From: VFKI01 sp033762075
GTDB taxonomy: Bacteria; Pseudomonadota; Gammaproteobacteria; DSM-16500
NCBI GenBank assembly: GCA_033762075.1
Contig: JANRLY010000031.1
Coordinates: forward strand, 1-64,000
Direction of reading: 5' to 3'
Length of the DNA: 64,000 nt
Shown: positions 1-7,926 of the stretch, one piece after another
How positions within the stretch are numbered: the first letter of the stretch is position 1
Layout: every line of letters starts with the position of its first letter
Program-made: the position numbers and the translations under genes
Notes under the pieces: model-generated
Database searches by the model: none
Told to the model about the DNA's origin: nothing
Seen by the model: the letters and a program-made list of their open reading frames with translations, nothing else

Positions 1-255
1 AGGAGATGTAAAAAATATATTCCAGTGTTTTTAAAAATGATCAGGGCATTGAAAGAAAGTCCCTTTAAACGATTAATAACGTTAGGTAAAACACTTTATC
101 AGTGGCGAGAAGAGGTGGTACGCATGTGGCGATTTAAGAAAAACAATGGGATAACAGAAGGGTTTCATCGCAAGATGAAGTTGATACAGCGACGAGCATA
201 TGGTTTTAGAAGCTTTGAAAATTATCGGTTACGAGTTAGAGTGTTGTGTTCTTAG
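1..255 (+). mobile_element. ISL3-family transposase, C-terminal fragment (5' end outside window)
   Basis: The reading frame is open from base 1 and ends at TAG 253-255. Only the last ~84 residues are present. The tail has the ISL3-type ending: ITEGFHRKMKLIQRRAYGF, then FENYRLRVRVLC. These transposases use a DDE catalytic core, which would lie outside the window. A GTG at 25 could serve as a start, but there is no Shine-Dalgarno sequence and the homology continues upstream, so the gene is cut by the window edge. It is followed by a candidate terminal inverted repeat and then by a tRNA operon. Whether the full element is intact cannot be seen. Confidence 0.85.
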
Positions 256-260
256 GTGAG

Positions 261-284
261 TGCACCCGGAAATGGGAAAGACCC
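261..284 (+). repeat. Candidate right terminal inverted repeat of the ISL3-type element
   Basis: Six bases after the transposase stop lies TGCACCCGGAAATGGGAAAG followed by ACCC. Read inward from the end it starts GGGTCTTTCCC, a G/T-rich start typical of ISL3 termini. The matching left end is outside the window, so this is an inference from position and sequence. Confidence 0.4.
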
Positions 285-311
285 GTAAATTTACTATATA
301 TATCAATAAAT

Positions 312-384
<73 letters not shown>

Positions 385-453
385 TGTCTAATCACACTCT
401 TTCTCTTTCCTCTCTCGCGTGGAGAAAATACGAGATAAAGGATTCATTCTAGT

Positions 454-530
454 TGGGGTGAACGACGGGGCTCGAACCCGCGACAACCGGAATCACAATC
501 CGGGGCTCTACCAACTGAGCTACGTCCACC
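454..530 (-). tRNA. tRNA-His (anticodon GTG)
   Basis: A 77-nt minus-strand tRNA with the extra 5' G(-1) typical of tRNA-His, opposite C73. The anticodon loop is TTGTGAT. The 3' CCA is encoded, unlike its three operon neighbours. The acceptor GTGGACG pairs with CGTTCAC (one G-T pair). Confidence 0.96.
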
Positions 531-561
531 ATCTAATCATTCTTTTTATTTTGTATTCTAG

Positions 562-635
562 CGCGCCTGACAGGATTCGAACCTGTTACCCTCGGCTTAG
601 AAGGCCGATGCTCTATCCGATTGAGCTACAGGCGC
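562..635 (-). tRNA. tRNA-Arg (anticodon TCT)
   Basis: A 74-nt minus-strand tRNA. The acceptor GCGCCTG pairs with CAGGCGC and the anticodon loop is CTTCTAA, reading AGA/AGG codons. The discriminator is G. CCA is not encoded. It lies between tRNA-Pro and tRNA-His in the operon. Confidence 0.95.
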
Positions 636-666
636 ATCTTAAACTCATACGCGAGAGGTATATCAT

Positions 667-740
667 TCGGGGTAGAGGGATTCGAACCCCCGACATCCTG
701 CTCCCAAAGCAGGCGCGCTACCAGACTGCGCTATACCCCG
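667..740 (-). tRNA. tRNA-Pro (anticodon TGG)
   Basis: A 74-nt minus-strand tRNA. The acceptor CGGGGTA pairs with TACCCCG and the anticodon is TGG in loop TTTGGGA. CCA is not encoded. It is the first gene of the operon, starting about 20 bases after the predicted transcription start. Confidence 0.95.
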
Positions 741-767
741 TCCTGTCGCAAACAGCAACGTCCGCGG

Positions 768-796
768 ATAATACCTGCAGGCGCCGCGTCAGTCAA
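768..796 (-). promoter_or_regulatory. Promoter of the Pro-Arg-His-Lys tRNA operon
   Basis: On the minus strand there is a -35 TTGACT, a 17-nt spacer and a -10 TATTAT, followed by the GC-rich stretch CCGCGGACG. Such a GC-rich discriminator is typical of stringently controlled stable-RNA promoters. It sits about 28 bases upstream of the first tRNA. Confidence 0.8.
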
Positions 797-842
797 TTAT
801 CGATTGCATTAAATTACAAGACAAAACATTTAGTTAACCAAG

Positions 843-2240
843 TTAAAGCCGCTTAAACGCCTCCAACGTCCGTAAGCGAGCTTGTTTGTAATCCACCATT
901 TTGAGGGGATATTGCACTTTTAAGCCGTATCCATGCGGATCATGGATAACCTTACTGTCTAAATCGATTAATTCAGGACAAAATTGACGAATAAAATCGC
1001 CATTAGGATCAAATCGCTCGCTCTGCGTGATTGGATTAAAAATTCTGAAATATGGCACAGCATCTGTGCCTGTCGAGGCACTCCATTGCCAGCCGCCATT
1101 ATTTGCACTCAAATCCCAATCAATTAAATGCGTACTAAAATATCGTTCGCCCCAGCGCCAATCGATCAATAAAATTTTCGTCAAAAACATCGCCGTTAGC
1201 ATACGTAAACGATTATGCATCCATCCTGTTTCATTTAATTGACGCATGGCCGCATCAACAAGAGGAAATCCCGTCATGCCTTCGCACCATTTTTTAAAAG
1301 ATTTTTCATCATGCCGCCAAGGGATTTTATCTGTTTTTAATTGAAAAGCTTTAGATCGAGAGACGCGCGGGAATTGAAATAAAATCATTTTATAAAATTC
1401 ACGCCAAATTAATTCAGAGACCCAAACTGCTGCGCCGGTTTTATTAAAAAAATCATTGAATGTAACAATTTTCTCTTCAAACATGACGCGCGAAAGACAT
1501 TGCCTTGGAGATAAAATACCTAATGCCAAATCAGCAGATAAATGACTCGTTGCATTTTTTGCTGGAAAATCACGTGATATATGATAATGTGAAATCGATT
1601 TTTGACAAAATGTTATCAATCTTTTTTCAGCCGCTCTCTCACCCGCTGTTGGTAACAGAAAATTCTTCGACGCCTCAGGGATCACATCACTCTCAATCGA
1701 GAATTTCATTTGTTGTTTCGGAGATGATAATGGTATTGAATATAGTGTCTCAGCAAGAGACAACCATTTTCTTTTGTACGGCGTGAAAACTTTAAAAGGT
1801 TCGCCTTGTTGATTTAAAATTTTATCAGGCGGAATAATTACTTGATCATCAAACTCATAATAACGACAGTCTAATTTTTTTAATTTTTGTTTCACAGCCA
1901 AATCACGTTGTCTTTCATCCCATTCATATTGTCGATTACAAAAAATGCCTTCAACCTTAAATGATTGAATCAAATTTTCTAATAACGCTGGAATATTTTT
2001 AAAAGCAGGCACTTCACGAATCAGTAACGGAATATTTTTCTTTTTTAATGCCGTCGATAAAGTGCGTAAATTTTCTAATAAGAATGCAGTCTGAATAGGC
2101 GCCATACCATGCTCAAGCCACGTCTCGGGCGTCATGATAAATAAAGCTATCACTCCGGCTGTTGCACGTTGGCACGCTGCAGACAAAGCAGGATTGTCTT
2201 CAATGCGTAAGTCACGCCTAAACCAAACCATATTTAGCAT
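843..2240 (-). CDS. phrB: Deoxyribodipyrimidine photolyase (CPD photolyase)
   Basis: A light-driven DNA repair flavoenzyme that splits cyclobutane pyrimidine dimers. It opens with MVWFRRDLRIEDNPAL, the start of the N-terminal photolyase/antenna Rossmann domain. The C-terminal FAD-binding domain contains GWMHNRLRM, WRWGERYF and NGGWQWSASTGTDA near residue 380, with the Trp and Asn expected of the CPD class I family. Length is 465 aa, usual for the family. The open frame extends 5 codons further to a GTG, but ATG 2240 has GAGG about nine bases upstream, so it is preferred; ATG 2231 is also possible. It is divergent from folD with 129 bases between the starts. Confidence 0.93.
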   Translation of the reverse strand: MLNMVWFRRDLRIEDNPALSAACQRATAGVIALFIMTPETWLEHGMAPIQTAFLLENLRTLSTALKKKNIPLLIREVPAFKNIPALLENLIQSFKVEGIFCNRQYEWDERQRDLAVKQKLKKLDCRYYEFDDQVIIPPDKILNQQGEPFKVFTPYKRKWLSLAETLYSIPLSSPKQQMKFSIESDVIPEASKNFLLPTAGERAAEKRLITFCQKSISHYHISRDFPAKNATSHLSADLALGILSPRQCLSRVMFEEKIVTFNDFFNKTGAAVWVSELIWREFYKMILFQFPRVSRSKAFQLKTDKIPWRHDEKSFKKWCEGMTGFPLVDAAMRQLNETGWMHNRLRMLTAMFLTKILLIDWRWGERYFSTHLIDWDLSANNGGWQWSASTGTDAVPYFRIFNPITQSERFDPNGDFIRQFCPELIDLDSKVIHDPHGYGLKVQYPLKMVDYKQARLRTLEAFKRL

Positions 2241-2299
2241 CAACTTATACCTCACGCTTCATACATGAATTCTAGGATTTATAGCATCGCATCTGCGAA

Positions 2300-2336
2300 A
2301 GGTATACCTTCCTATACCGATAAAATTTCCGTACAA
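2300..2336 (+). promoter_or_regulatory. Possible folD promoter with overlapping dyad
   Basis: TACAAT at 2331-2336 has TTCCTA 17 bases upstream (2308-2313), a moderate sigma70 match. The -35 lies inside the dyad GGTATA-6-TATACC (2300-2317), which could be an operator. No regulator can be named. Confidence 0.35.
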
Positions 2337-2369
2337 TTCGCACTGTTCTCACGAGGAGTTCTATGCATT

Positions 2370-3224
2370 ATGCCAGCACAAATACTCGATGGTCGATCAC
2401 TTGCCGCAACTCTTCGCGCTGAAGTAGCCGCTGACATTAAAGCGCGATTATCGCACGGGTTTCGCGCGCCATGCATTGCTGTCATTTTAGTGGGCGACGA
2501 CCCTGCCTCAGCCATTTATGTGCGTAATAAGCATAACGCATGCGAGGAAGTAGGCATGCATTCATTGAAACATACACTCCCCGATCACGTCAGCGAAAAA
2601 ATGCTTCTCGATCTCATTCATACCCTCAATCAAGATGAAGCTGTTGACGGCATATTATTACAACTCCCCCTGCCTCCACACATCAATGCGGATCAAATTC
2701 TTGAAGCCATTTCACCGCAAAAAGATATAGATGGGTTTCATCCTTATAACTTAGGTCGATTAGCACAACGGCGCCCTGCACTGCGTCCATGTACCCCATA
2801 TGGCATCATGGAGTTATTAAAAGTGACAGGTGATAAATACAAAAATCGGCATGCCGTGATTGTCGGTGCCTCCAATATCGTGGGCCGCCCCATGGCACTC
2901 GAATTATTACTCGCAGGTTGCACGATTACAGTGTGCCATCGATTTACTCAAGACTTATCCGTTTATGTTTCTGAAGCGGATATTTTAGTCTCTGCCGTCG
3001 GTAAACCTGGCATCATTCAAGGCGAATGGATTAAACCAGACAGCACAGTGATCGATGTCGGCATGAATCGTTTACCCAACGGCACATTAACTGGCGACGT
3101 AGAGTTTACTAAGGCATCCGAGCGCGCCGCATGGATCACACCAGTCCCGGGTGGCGTTGGTCCAATGACCATCGCTATGCTCCTAAAAAATACTTTACAA
3201 GCAGCAACTCAAAAGAGCTCTTGA
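2370..3224 (+). CDS. folD: Bifunctional methylenetetrahydrofolate dehydrogenase / methenyltetrahydrofolate cyclohydrolase
   Basis: A cytosolic enzyme of one-carbon metabolism that interconverts 5,10-methylene-, methenyl- and 10-formyl-tetrahydrofolate using NADP. At 284 aa from ATG 2370 it matches the family length. The catalytic Lys54 lies in YVRNKHNACEEVG, the QLPLPPH motif follows, and PQKDIDGFHP carries the conserved Asp. The C-terminal NADP-binding motif is VIVGASNIVGRP, and the family signature PVPGGVGPMT is near the end. The open frame runs 35 codons further upstream, but homology starts at MPAQILDG and GAGGAG lies 11 bases before that ATG. It stands alone, divergent from the photolyase. 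Confidence 0.97.
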   Translation: MPAQILDGRSLAATLRAEVAADIKARLSHGFRAPCIAVILVGDDPASAIYVRNKHNACEEVGMHSLKHTLPDHVSEKMLLDLIHTLNQDEAVDGILLQLPLPPHINADQILEAISPQKDIDGFHPYNLGRLAQRRPALRPCTPYGIMELLKVTGDKYKNRHAVIVGASNIVGRPMALELLLAGCTITVCHRFTQDLSVYVSEADILVSAVGKPGIIQGEWIKPDSTVIDVGMNRLPNGTLTGDVEFTKASERAAWITPVPGGVGPMTIAMLLKNTLQAATQKSS

Positions 3225-3286
3225 AACTGCACCTTATGCTGGGTAAACTCCGATTGTTCACTTAAACATCACAAGGAGCAGTGACG

Positions 3287-3511
3287 ATGTTGCAGGATGC
3301 AAAAGCTTTTTCAAATGCAGTTATTAAAAGTTTAGATGAGCTTGGCGTCCCGCACGATAAGAAAGAACGCTCCGCAGCACTTGTCAAAATGACAAACATC
3401 ACGCGCCAACAAGCCTGGGCTTTACTCGACGGCCATTCACTAGACATGGAAACCGCACGACACATTGCTAAAGAGTTAGAAATTGATATTCAGCGGTTTA
3501 TTAAATTATAG
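3287..3511 (+). CDS. Small HTH-like protein of unknown function
   Basis: A 74-aa cytosolic protein. Residues ~38-72 (TNITRQQAWALLDGHSLDME, then a helix ending in EIDIQRFI) resemble a Cro/CI-type helix-turn-helix: a short helix, a turn with G-H-S-L, and a recognition-like helix. AAGGAG lies eight bases before ATG 3287, which decides against the GTG at 3281. It is a single-gene unit between folD and a long inverted repeat. DNA binding is inferred from the helix pattern only. It could be a transcriptional regulator or the antidote-like part of a lost toxin system, but no partner gene is present. Confidence 0.6.
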   Translation: MLQDAKAFSNAVIKSLDELGVPHDKKERSAALVKMTNITRQQAWALLDGHSLDMETARHIAKELEIDIQRFIKL

Positions 3512-3560
3512 TCAATTTTATTTCTCCCTCACCCTCCATAGAAAGCAAGCTAATGTTTTT

Positions 3561-3649
3561 TTCTCCCTTTGAAAAAGGGAGGTAGGAGGGATTTTTATAA
3601 AATTGTTTTTTGATAAATCCCCCTCAATCCCCCTTTTTCAAAGGGGGAA
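3561..3649. repeat. Long imperfect inverted repeat (MITE-like palindrome)
   Basis: Two arms of about 34 bases, 3561-3594 and 3615-3649, read the same on opposite strands (TTCTCCCTTTGAAAAAGGGA versus TTCCCCCTTTGAAAAAGGGG), with a ~20-base AT-rich spacer. It sits between two convergent genes and may double as a bidirectional terminator. A second short palindrome, CTTCCTTTTTTAAAAAGGAA, follows at about 3663-3682. Confidence 0.75.
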
Positions 3650-3707
3650 GTTTACGGGGATCTTCCTTTTTTAAAAAGGAAAGTTTGCTTCTTTGTGAAC
3701 CATTACC

Positions 3708-5240
3708 CTAAGGTTGAAAAGGGCTATAAGCAGGTGGTGGATTTAAATAATCTGGCAAAGGCAGAAATGCATTTTGCGCGATTTGACTCTCCTCTCCATT
3801 CACCATCGTTTCAATATCTATGTCTGGTTCCATTTCACATTTTTGTAACGCATCAGAGAAATTCATCTGTTGAAAAGGTTCTCGTAATTGATAATGTTCC
3901 TGAGCAGAACACCATATTGTTGGATGATACATTTTGTTGGCTCTGACAATTTGCGCACCCAACCAATCTTGAATAGCCCTTTGAAATGTATTCATGCCAT
4001 TGGGTGTTAACTTGATAAAGTCATTTCGAAAATTTTGCTTTCTAAAAAAACCACCTATCGAGACATAATTTATAAGCATCTGATAAGTTGAATTCATAAA
4101 GAGTGCATTATGACCTCTTAAATTTTTTAATGCTTGTTTCAAAAGATCAATTGGTGTATTCCACCTCATCAATTGCGCATGAAATTGTTCGTAACGCTGA
4201 GACAAAGCATCATAATTACCAGCAAGTTTTTTGAAATGGTCAGGTTGATATCCTGAATTAAATAACTCTTTGCAACTTTGCGCGGCTCTATTAAAGTTTT
4301 CTGCTAAATGTCTGTCATTTTCAGGTGTATTTTGCTCCAACTCATTACGTATTTCTTTGCGCACTTTATCCAACGCACTTAAAGCATTAAATATTTTTAA
4401 GCGACATTGTAAAGACGATATTATTTGAGTCAAATAAGTTGTATTTGTATCGATGTCACGTATATCAGATTCGATAGGCGCTGGAACATTATTTATGATT
4501 TTGAAATACTGACAAGCTAGTAAATAATGATTGCCTAATGATTCAAAAGTATTTTTTATTAGGATCAGTTCATTTAATAAAGGTGTCGGATCTTGATCAG
4601 CATATTTTTCTTCAAGAGGCGCATTACTATACGATTGTAATTTAATTTTATTTTCTGAAGTTTTCTCTACCAATACATTAAAAACCTCTCCTTCAAAATT
4701 ATCTCGATCATCGGGTATATAATTGCATTCCGAAAAAAGTTGTAATGCTTTAATGTAATCACCGATTGAGCGCGCATCTTTTCCTTGCTGAATTTTTTCT
4801 TCTCTTTCTAATTTGTTTCGCTCTTCTGAGGAAAGGTAATAATGATTATTTTGCACGTAATGATTATTAGGTGATGGGTTTCTCATTCCCATATACATTG
4901 GAGCAATCATCATACCCATAGGCGGTCGCCCCATCATTTGTTGGCCCATCATCGGTGGCACCATCATCGGCGGCCCCATAGGTCCAGGCCCTGGATTCAT
5001 AATCGGTGGATTTTGATTAATGGGAGGCGGTGGTTGATGATGTATAGGTGCTGGCGGTGGATTGTGATGATGCATCGGCGGTGGATTGTGATGCACAGCT
5101 GGTGGAGGGTGATGATGGACTGGCGCCGCCACATGATGATGCATTGCTGGCGCCGCCATATGATGGTGAAGCCCTCTACCAAACCCGCCACCACCATGAT
5201 GGCCGCCATGCGGCGCTTGCGTAAAAAACCGTTCTCTCAT
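3708..5240 (-). CDS. His/Pro/Met-rich orphan protein with C-terminal PPAY motif
   Basis: I do not recognise a family. The 510-aa product has no signal peptide. Residues 1-~70 are repeats of His-His(-His) and Pro-Pro-Pro, e.g. HHHPPPAVHHNPPPMHHHN. Residues ~75-120 are Met/Pro/Gly-rich, e.g. GPPMMVPPMMGQQMMGRPPM. From ~135 the protein is charged and helical, with a TPR-like stretch at IGDYIKALQLFSECNY. It ends in NPPPAYSPFQP, where PPAY (502-505) is a PPxY motif, the ligand of eukaryotic WW domains. AAGGA lies six bases before the ATG. The low-complexity head could bind metal. A secreted effector role is possible but is inference only. Confidence 0.75.
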   Translation of the reverse strand: MRERFFTQAPHGGHHGGGGFGRGLHHHMAAPAMHHHVAAPVHHHPPPAVHHNPPPMHHHNPPPAPIHHQPPPPINQNPPIMNPGPGPMGPPMMVPPMMGQQMMGRPPMGMMIAPMYMGMRNPSPNNHYVQNNHYYLSSEERNKLEREEKIQQGKDARSIGDYIKALQLFSECNYIPDDRDNFEGEVFNVLVEKTSENKIKLQSYSNAPLEEKYADQDPTPLLNELILIKNTFESLGNHYLLACQYFKIINNVPAPIESDIRDIDTNTTYLTQIISSLQCRLKIFNALSALDKVRKEIRNELEQNTPENDRHLAENFNRAAQSCKELFNSGYQPDHFKKLAGNYDALSQRYEQFHAQLMRWNTPIDLLKQALKNLRGHNALFMNSTYQMLINYVSIGGFFRKQNFRNDFIKLTPNGMNTFQRAIQDWLGAQIVRANKMYHPTIWCSAQEHYQLREPFQQMNFSDALQKCEMEPDIDIETMVNGEESQIAQNAFLPLPDYLNPPPAYSPFQP

Positions 5241-5342
5241 ACTTCGTCCTTTTTTAAGTCAGTGAAACATTATAGCTTCTGAGACTGAGTATAGATTTAC
5301 GAACTTAAAATACAAGTAGGTGCTATAAAAATATATTTTTTC

Positions 5343-5372
5343 TAAAAAAAAACGCCAGCAGATGCTGGCGTT
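5343..5372 (-). terminator. Rho-independent terminator of rpsA
   Basis: On the minus strand, the perfect 10-bp stem AACGCCAGCA / TGCTGGCGTT with a 2-base loop is followed by seven T. It lies about 30 bases after the rpsA stop. Confidence 0.9.
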
Positions 5373-5401
5373 CAAAAGGATTTTTTAGAAGTTAGGAAAA
5401 A

Positions 5402-7105
5402 TTAGTCTTTACTTCCATTCTCCCCTTCCATTTTCGCTTTCATTAAGTCACCCAAAGTTGTTTTGAGTGGCGCAACGTCAGCGGATTTTTTCTTAGCGGC
5501 CGCTTTAGGTTTACGTGTTGCTGTTTCTTTCGCTTTGAGAGATAAAGAAATCGTATGTGTTTTACGATCTGTACCCGCAATGCGAACTTCGAGTTCGTCG
5601 CCCACTTTTAAGTGAGCACGCATATCTTCGACATTCTCAACATCTAATTCAGCAAGACGCAGAACACCTGTCACACCAGAAGCTAATTCGAGTGTTGCAG
5701 ATTGCTCGTCTAGTTCAGCCACTTTTGCAGGAACCAGTGAACCCTTTTTATTTTCATCCAGGTAATTCGCGACTGGATCTTGAGCAAGTTGCTTTAAGCC
5801 CAATGAAATACGTTCACGCTCAGCATCGATTGCAAGAATTGTCGTTTGCAATTCATCACCTTTCTGGAACTTACGAATCATTTCTTCTGCTTCAGTTTCA
5901 TTCCAAGAAATATCAGATAAATGAATCAAACCATCAATCCCGCCATCTAACCCAATGAAAACACCAAAGTCAGTGATGGATTTAATTTTGCCGCTGATGT
6001 GATCACCTTTTTTGTGATTCGTAGCAAATTCTTCCCAAGGATTCGGTGAACATTGTTTTAAGCCCAGTGAAATACGACGACGTTCGCTATCAACATCCAA
6101 CACAATGACTTCAACTTCTTGGCCTAAATGCACCACCTTATTGGGGTTAACATTTTTATTTGTCCAATCCATTTCAGAGACGTGTACTAAGCCTTCGATG
6201 CCTTCTTCGACTTCAACGAAACAGCCGTAATCTGTGATATTGGTGACGCGACCAGATAAACGTTTACCCACTGGATAACGTGTACCGATATCGCTCCATG
6301 GATCTTCGCCTAATTGTTTTAAGCCTAAAGAAACACGCGCTGTGTCGCGATCAAATTTCAGAATGCGGACTTTAATTTCATCACCAATGGTGAGAATTTC
6401 GCTCGGATGTCTGATGCGTTTCCATGACATGTCAGTGATATGGAGTAAACCATCAATGCCACCCAGATCAATGAATGCGCCGTAATCGGTGAGATTTTTA
6501 ACAACGCCTTTGACTTCATCCCCTTCGTGTAATTTTTCGAGCAATGCTTCACGCTCAACACTGTTTTCAGCTTCCATCGCAGAACGACGTGATACAACAA
6601 TGTTGTTACGTTTTGCATCAATTTTAATAACTTTGAAATCTAATTCTTTGCCTTCGAGGGCATCTGGATCACGCACAGGTTTCACATCAACTAATGAACC
6701 CGGTAAGAATGCGCGAATGCGATTGATTTCGACAGTGAACCCACCTTTAACTCGACCTTGAATAACGCCGCGTACGGTTTCCTTCTTTTCGAAGGCGCGT
6801 TCGAGATCGATCCAAGCTTCTAAACGTTTTGCGCGTTCACGTGAAAGACGTGTTGCACCAAACCCATCTTCGACTGTTTCAAGCGCAACTTTAATTTCAT
6901 CACCGGCAGAAACTTCAACTTCGCCTCTGTCATTTTTGAATTGTTCGATGGGAATAATAGATTCGGATTTTAATCCTGCACTGACAACAACATGGTCTGA
7001 TGTCACACGGACAACTGTTCCACTAATAATGGCGCCGGGCACCATAGGTATTTCGTTAAGACTTTCTTCAAATAATTGCGCAAAATTTTCTGACATACTG
7101 GTCAT
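5402..7105 (-). CDS. rpsA: 30S ribosomal protein S1
   Basis: S1 binds mRNA at the small ribosomal subunit and helps initiation on structured or weak-SD messages. Six S1-type OB-fold repeats run from residue ~25 to ~530. Repeats 3-6 carry signatures such as DYGAFIDLGGIDGLLHITDM, GCFVEVEEGIEGLVHVSEMD and FGVFIGLDGGIDGLIHLSD, each followed by (I/V)SLGLKQ. The tail is Lys-rich. At 567 aa it is close to the 557 of E. coli. The open frame extends nine codons further, but AGGA lies six bases before ATG 7105 (MTSMSENFAQLFEESL), which fits the family start. It follows cmk, as in many gammaproteobacteria, and ends at a strong terminator. Confidence 0.97.
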   Translation of the reverse strand: MTSMSENFAQLFEESLNEIPMVPGAIISGTVVRVTSDHVVVSAGLKSESIIPIEQFKNDRGEVEVSAGDEIKVALETVEDGFGATRLSRERAKRLEAWIDLERAFEKKETVRGVIQGRVKGGFTVEINRIRAFLPGSLVDVKPVRDPDALEGKELDFKVIKIDAKRNNIVVSRRSAMEAENSVEREALLEKLHEGDEVKGVVKNLTDYGAFIDLGGIDGLLHITDMSWKRIRHPSEILTIGDEIKVRILKFDRDTARVSLGLKQLGEDPWSDIGTRYPVGKRLSGRVTNITDYGCFVEVEEGIEGLVHVSEMDWTNKNVNPNKVVHLGQEVEVIVLDVDSERRRISLGLKQCSPNPWEEFATNHKKGDHISGKIKSITDFGVFIGLDGGIDGLIHLSDISWNETEAEEMIRKFQKGDELQTTILAIDAERERISLGLKQLAQDPVANYLDENKKGSLVPAKVAELDEQSATLELASGVTGVLRLAELDVENVEDMRAHLKVGDELEVRIAGTDRKTHTISLSLKAKETATRKPKAAAKKKSADVAPLKTTLGDLMKAKMEGENGSKD

Positions 7106-7230
7106 ACGGGTTCCTGGATCTTTCGATCGCATAAAATACTAAAGTTAAATGAATAAAAACAACCTGGACATATCACTATCCAAGTTGCACCTTTCCGGGA
7201 GATTAAACATAAGAAAAATCTCTACGGTTT

Positions 7231-7926
7231 TTACCCTGAAAAAGCAGACTCAGGATAAACTTTGCGTGCTTCTGATAACACACGCTCGACAACTGCCTCT
7301 ATGGTTAAGGGGTCAGTGTCAATCCTTATGGCGTCAGGTGCCTGTCTCAATGGGGCAACGGATCGCTCTTGATCACGCTGATCCCGAAGAGAAAGCTCTT
7401 CCGCAAGGGTCGAGAGATTAACATCAATGCCCTGATCCTTCAACTGGTGGTAGCGCCGGCGGGCACGTTCCTCAATGCTCGCCGTCAAAAAAATCTTGAC
7501 GCCTGCGTCGGGGAAAATCACCGTTCCCATGTCTCGGCCGTCAGTCACAAGCCCTGGTGGCTCGCGAAAAGCACGTTGGCGATCAAGCAATGCACTACGA
7601 ACTGCAGGTAAGGCCCCAACTTGTGATGCCATATTACCCATTTTTTCGGTGCGAATAAGATCTGTGACGTCTTGCCCTTCAAGCAAGATACGCGGCAAAT
7701 CCCAGGGTTCGTGTGAGATGAATTGAACGTCTAAGCGCTCTGCTAGGACACGCAATGCAGGTTCATTATCCACTGTGATACTGTGGTTCTCTGCCGCCAA
7801 GGCAAGAACCCGGTATAAAACACCGCTATCGAGAAAATTCCAGCCTAAACGCTTTGCGACAAGACGCGTGACGACACCCTTTCCTGTCCCACTGGCACCG
7901 TCGATCGTAATGACGGGTATACTCAT
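7231..7926 (-). CDS. cmk: Cytidylate kinase
   Basis: Phosphorylates CMP and dCMP with ATP in pyrimidine nucleotide salvage. The P-loop is at residues 8-16 (DGASGTGKG). The NMP-binding segment DSGVLYRVLA follows, then TDGRDMGTVIFPDA, which holds the Arg-Asp residues that contact CMP, and the lid Arg residues in EERARRRYHQLKDQG. The length of 231 aa is normal. Its ATG overlaps the gyrA stop by four bases (ATGA), so the two are translationally coupled. gyrA-cmk-rpsA form a co-directional group. Confidence 0.96.
   Translation of the reverse strand: MSIPVITIDGASGTGKGVVTRLVAKRLGWNFLDSGVLYRVLALAAENHSITVDNEPALRVLAERLDVQFISHEPWDLPRILLEGQDVTDLIRTEKMGNMASQVGALPAVRSALLDRQRAFREPPGLVTDGRDMGTVIFPDAGVKIFLTASIEERARRRYHQLKDQGIDVNLSTLAEELSLRDQRDQERSVAPLRQAPDAIRIDTDPLTIEAVVERVLSEARKVYPESAFSG

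Noticed and set aside
419..856. A 145-codon plus-strand ORF and a second at 621-812
   Set aside because: They run antisense through the tRNA-His, tRNA-Arg and tRNA-Pro genes. The peptide-like strings come from tRNA complements, a known source of false genes.
4938..5282. A 114-codon plus-strand ORF rich in His, Met and Trp
   Set aside because: It is the antisense shadow of the His/Pro repeats of the 510-aa gene, whose own ribosome site and composition support the minus strand.
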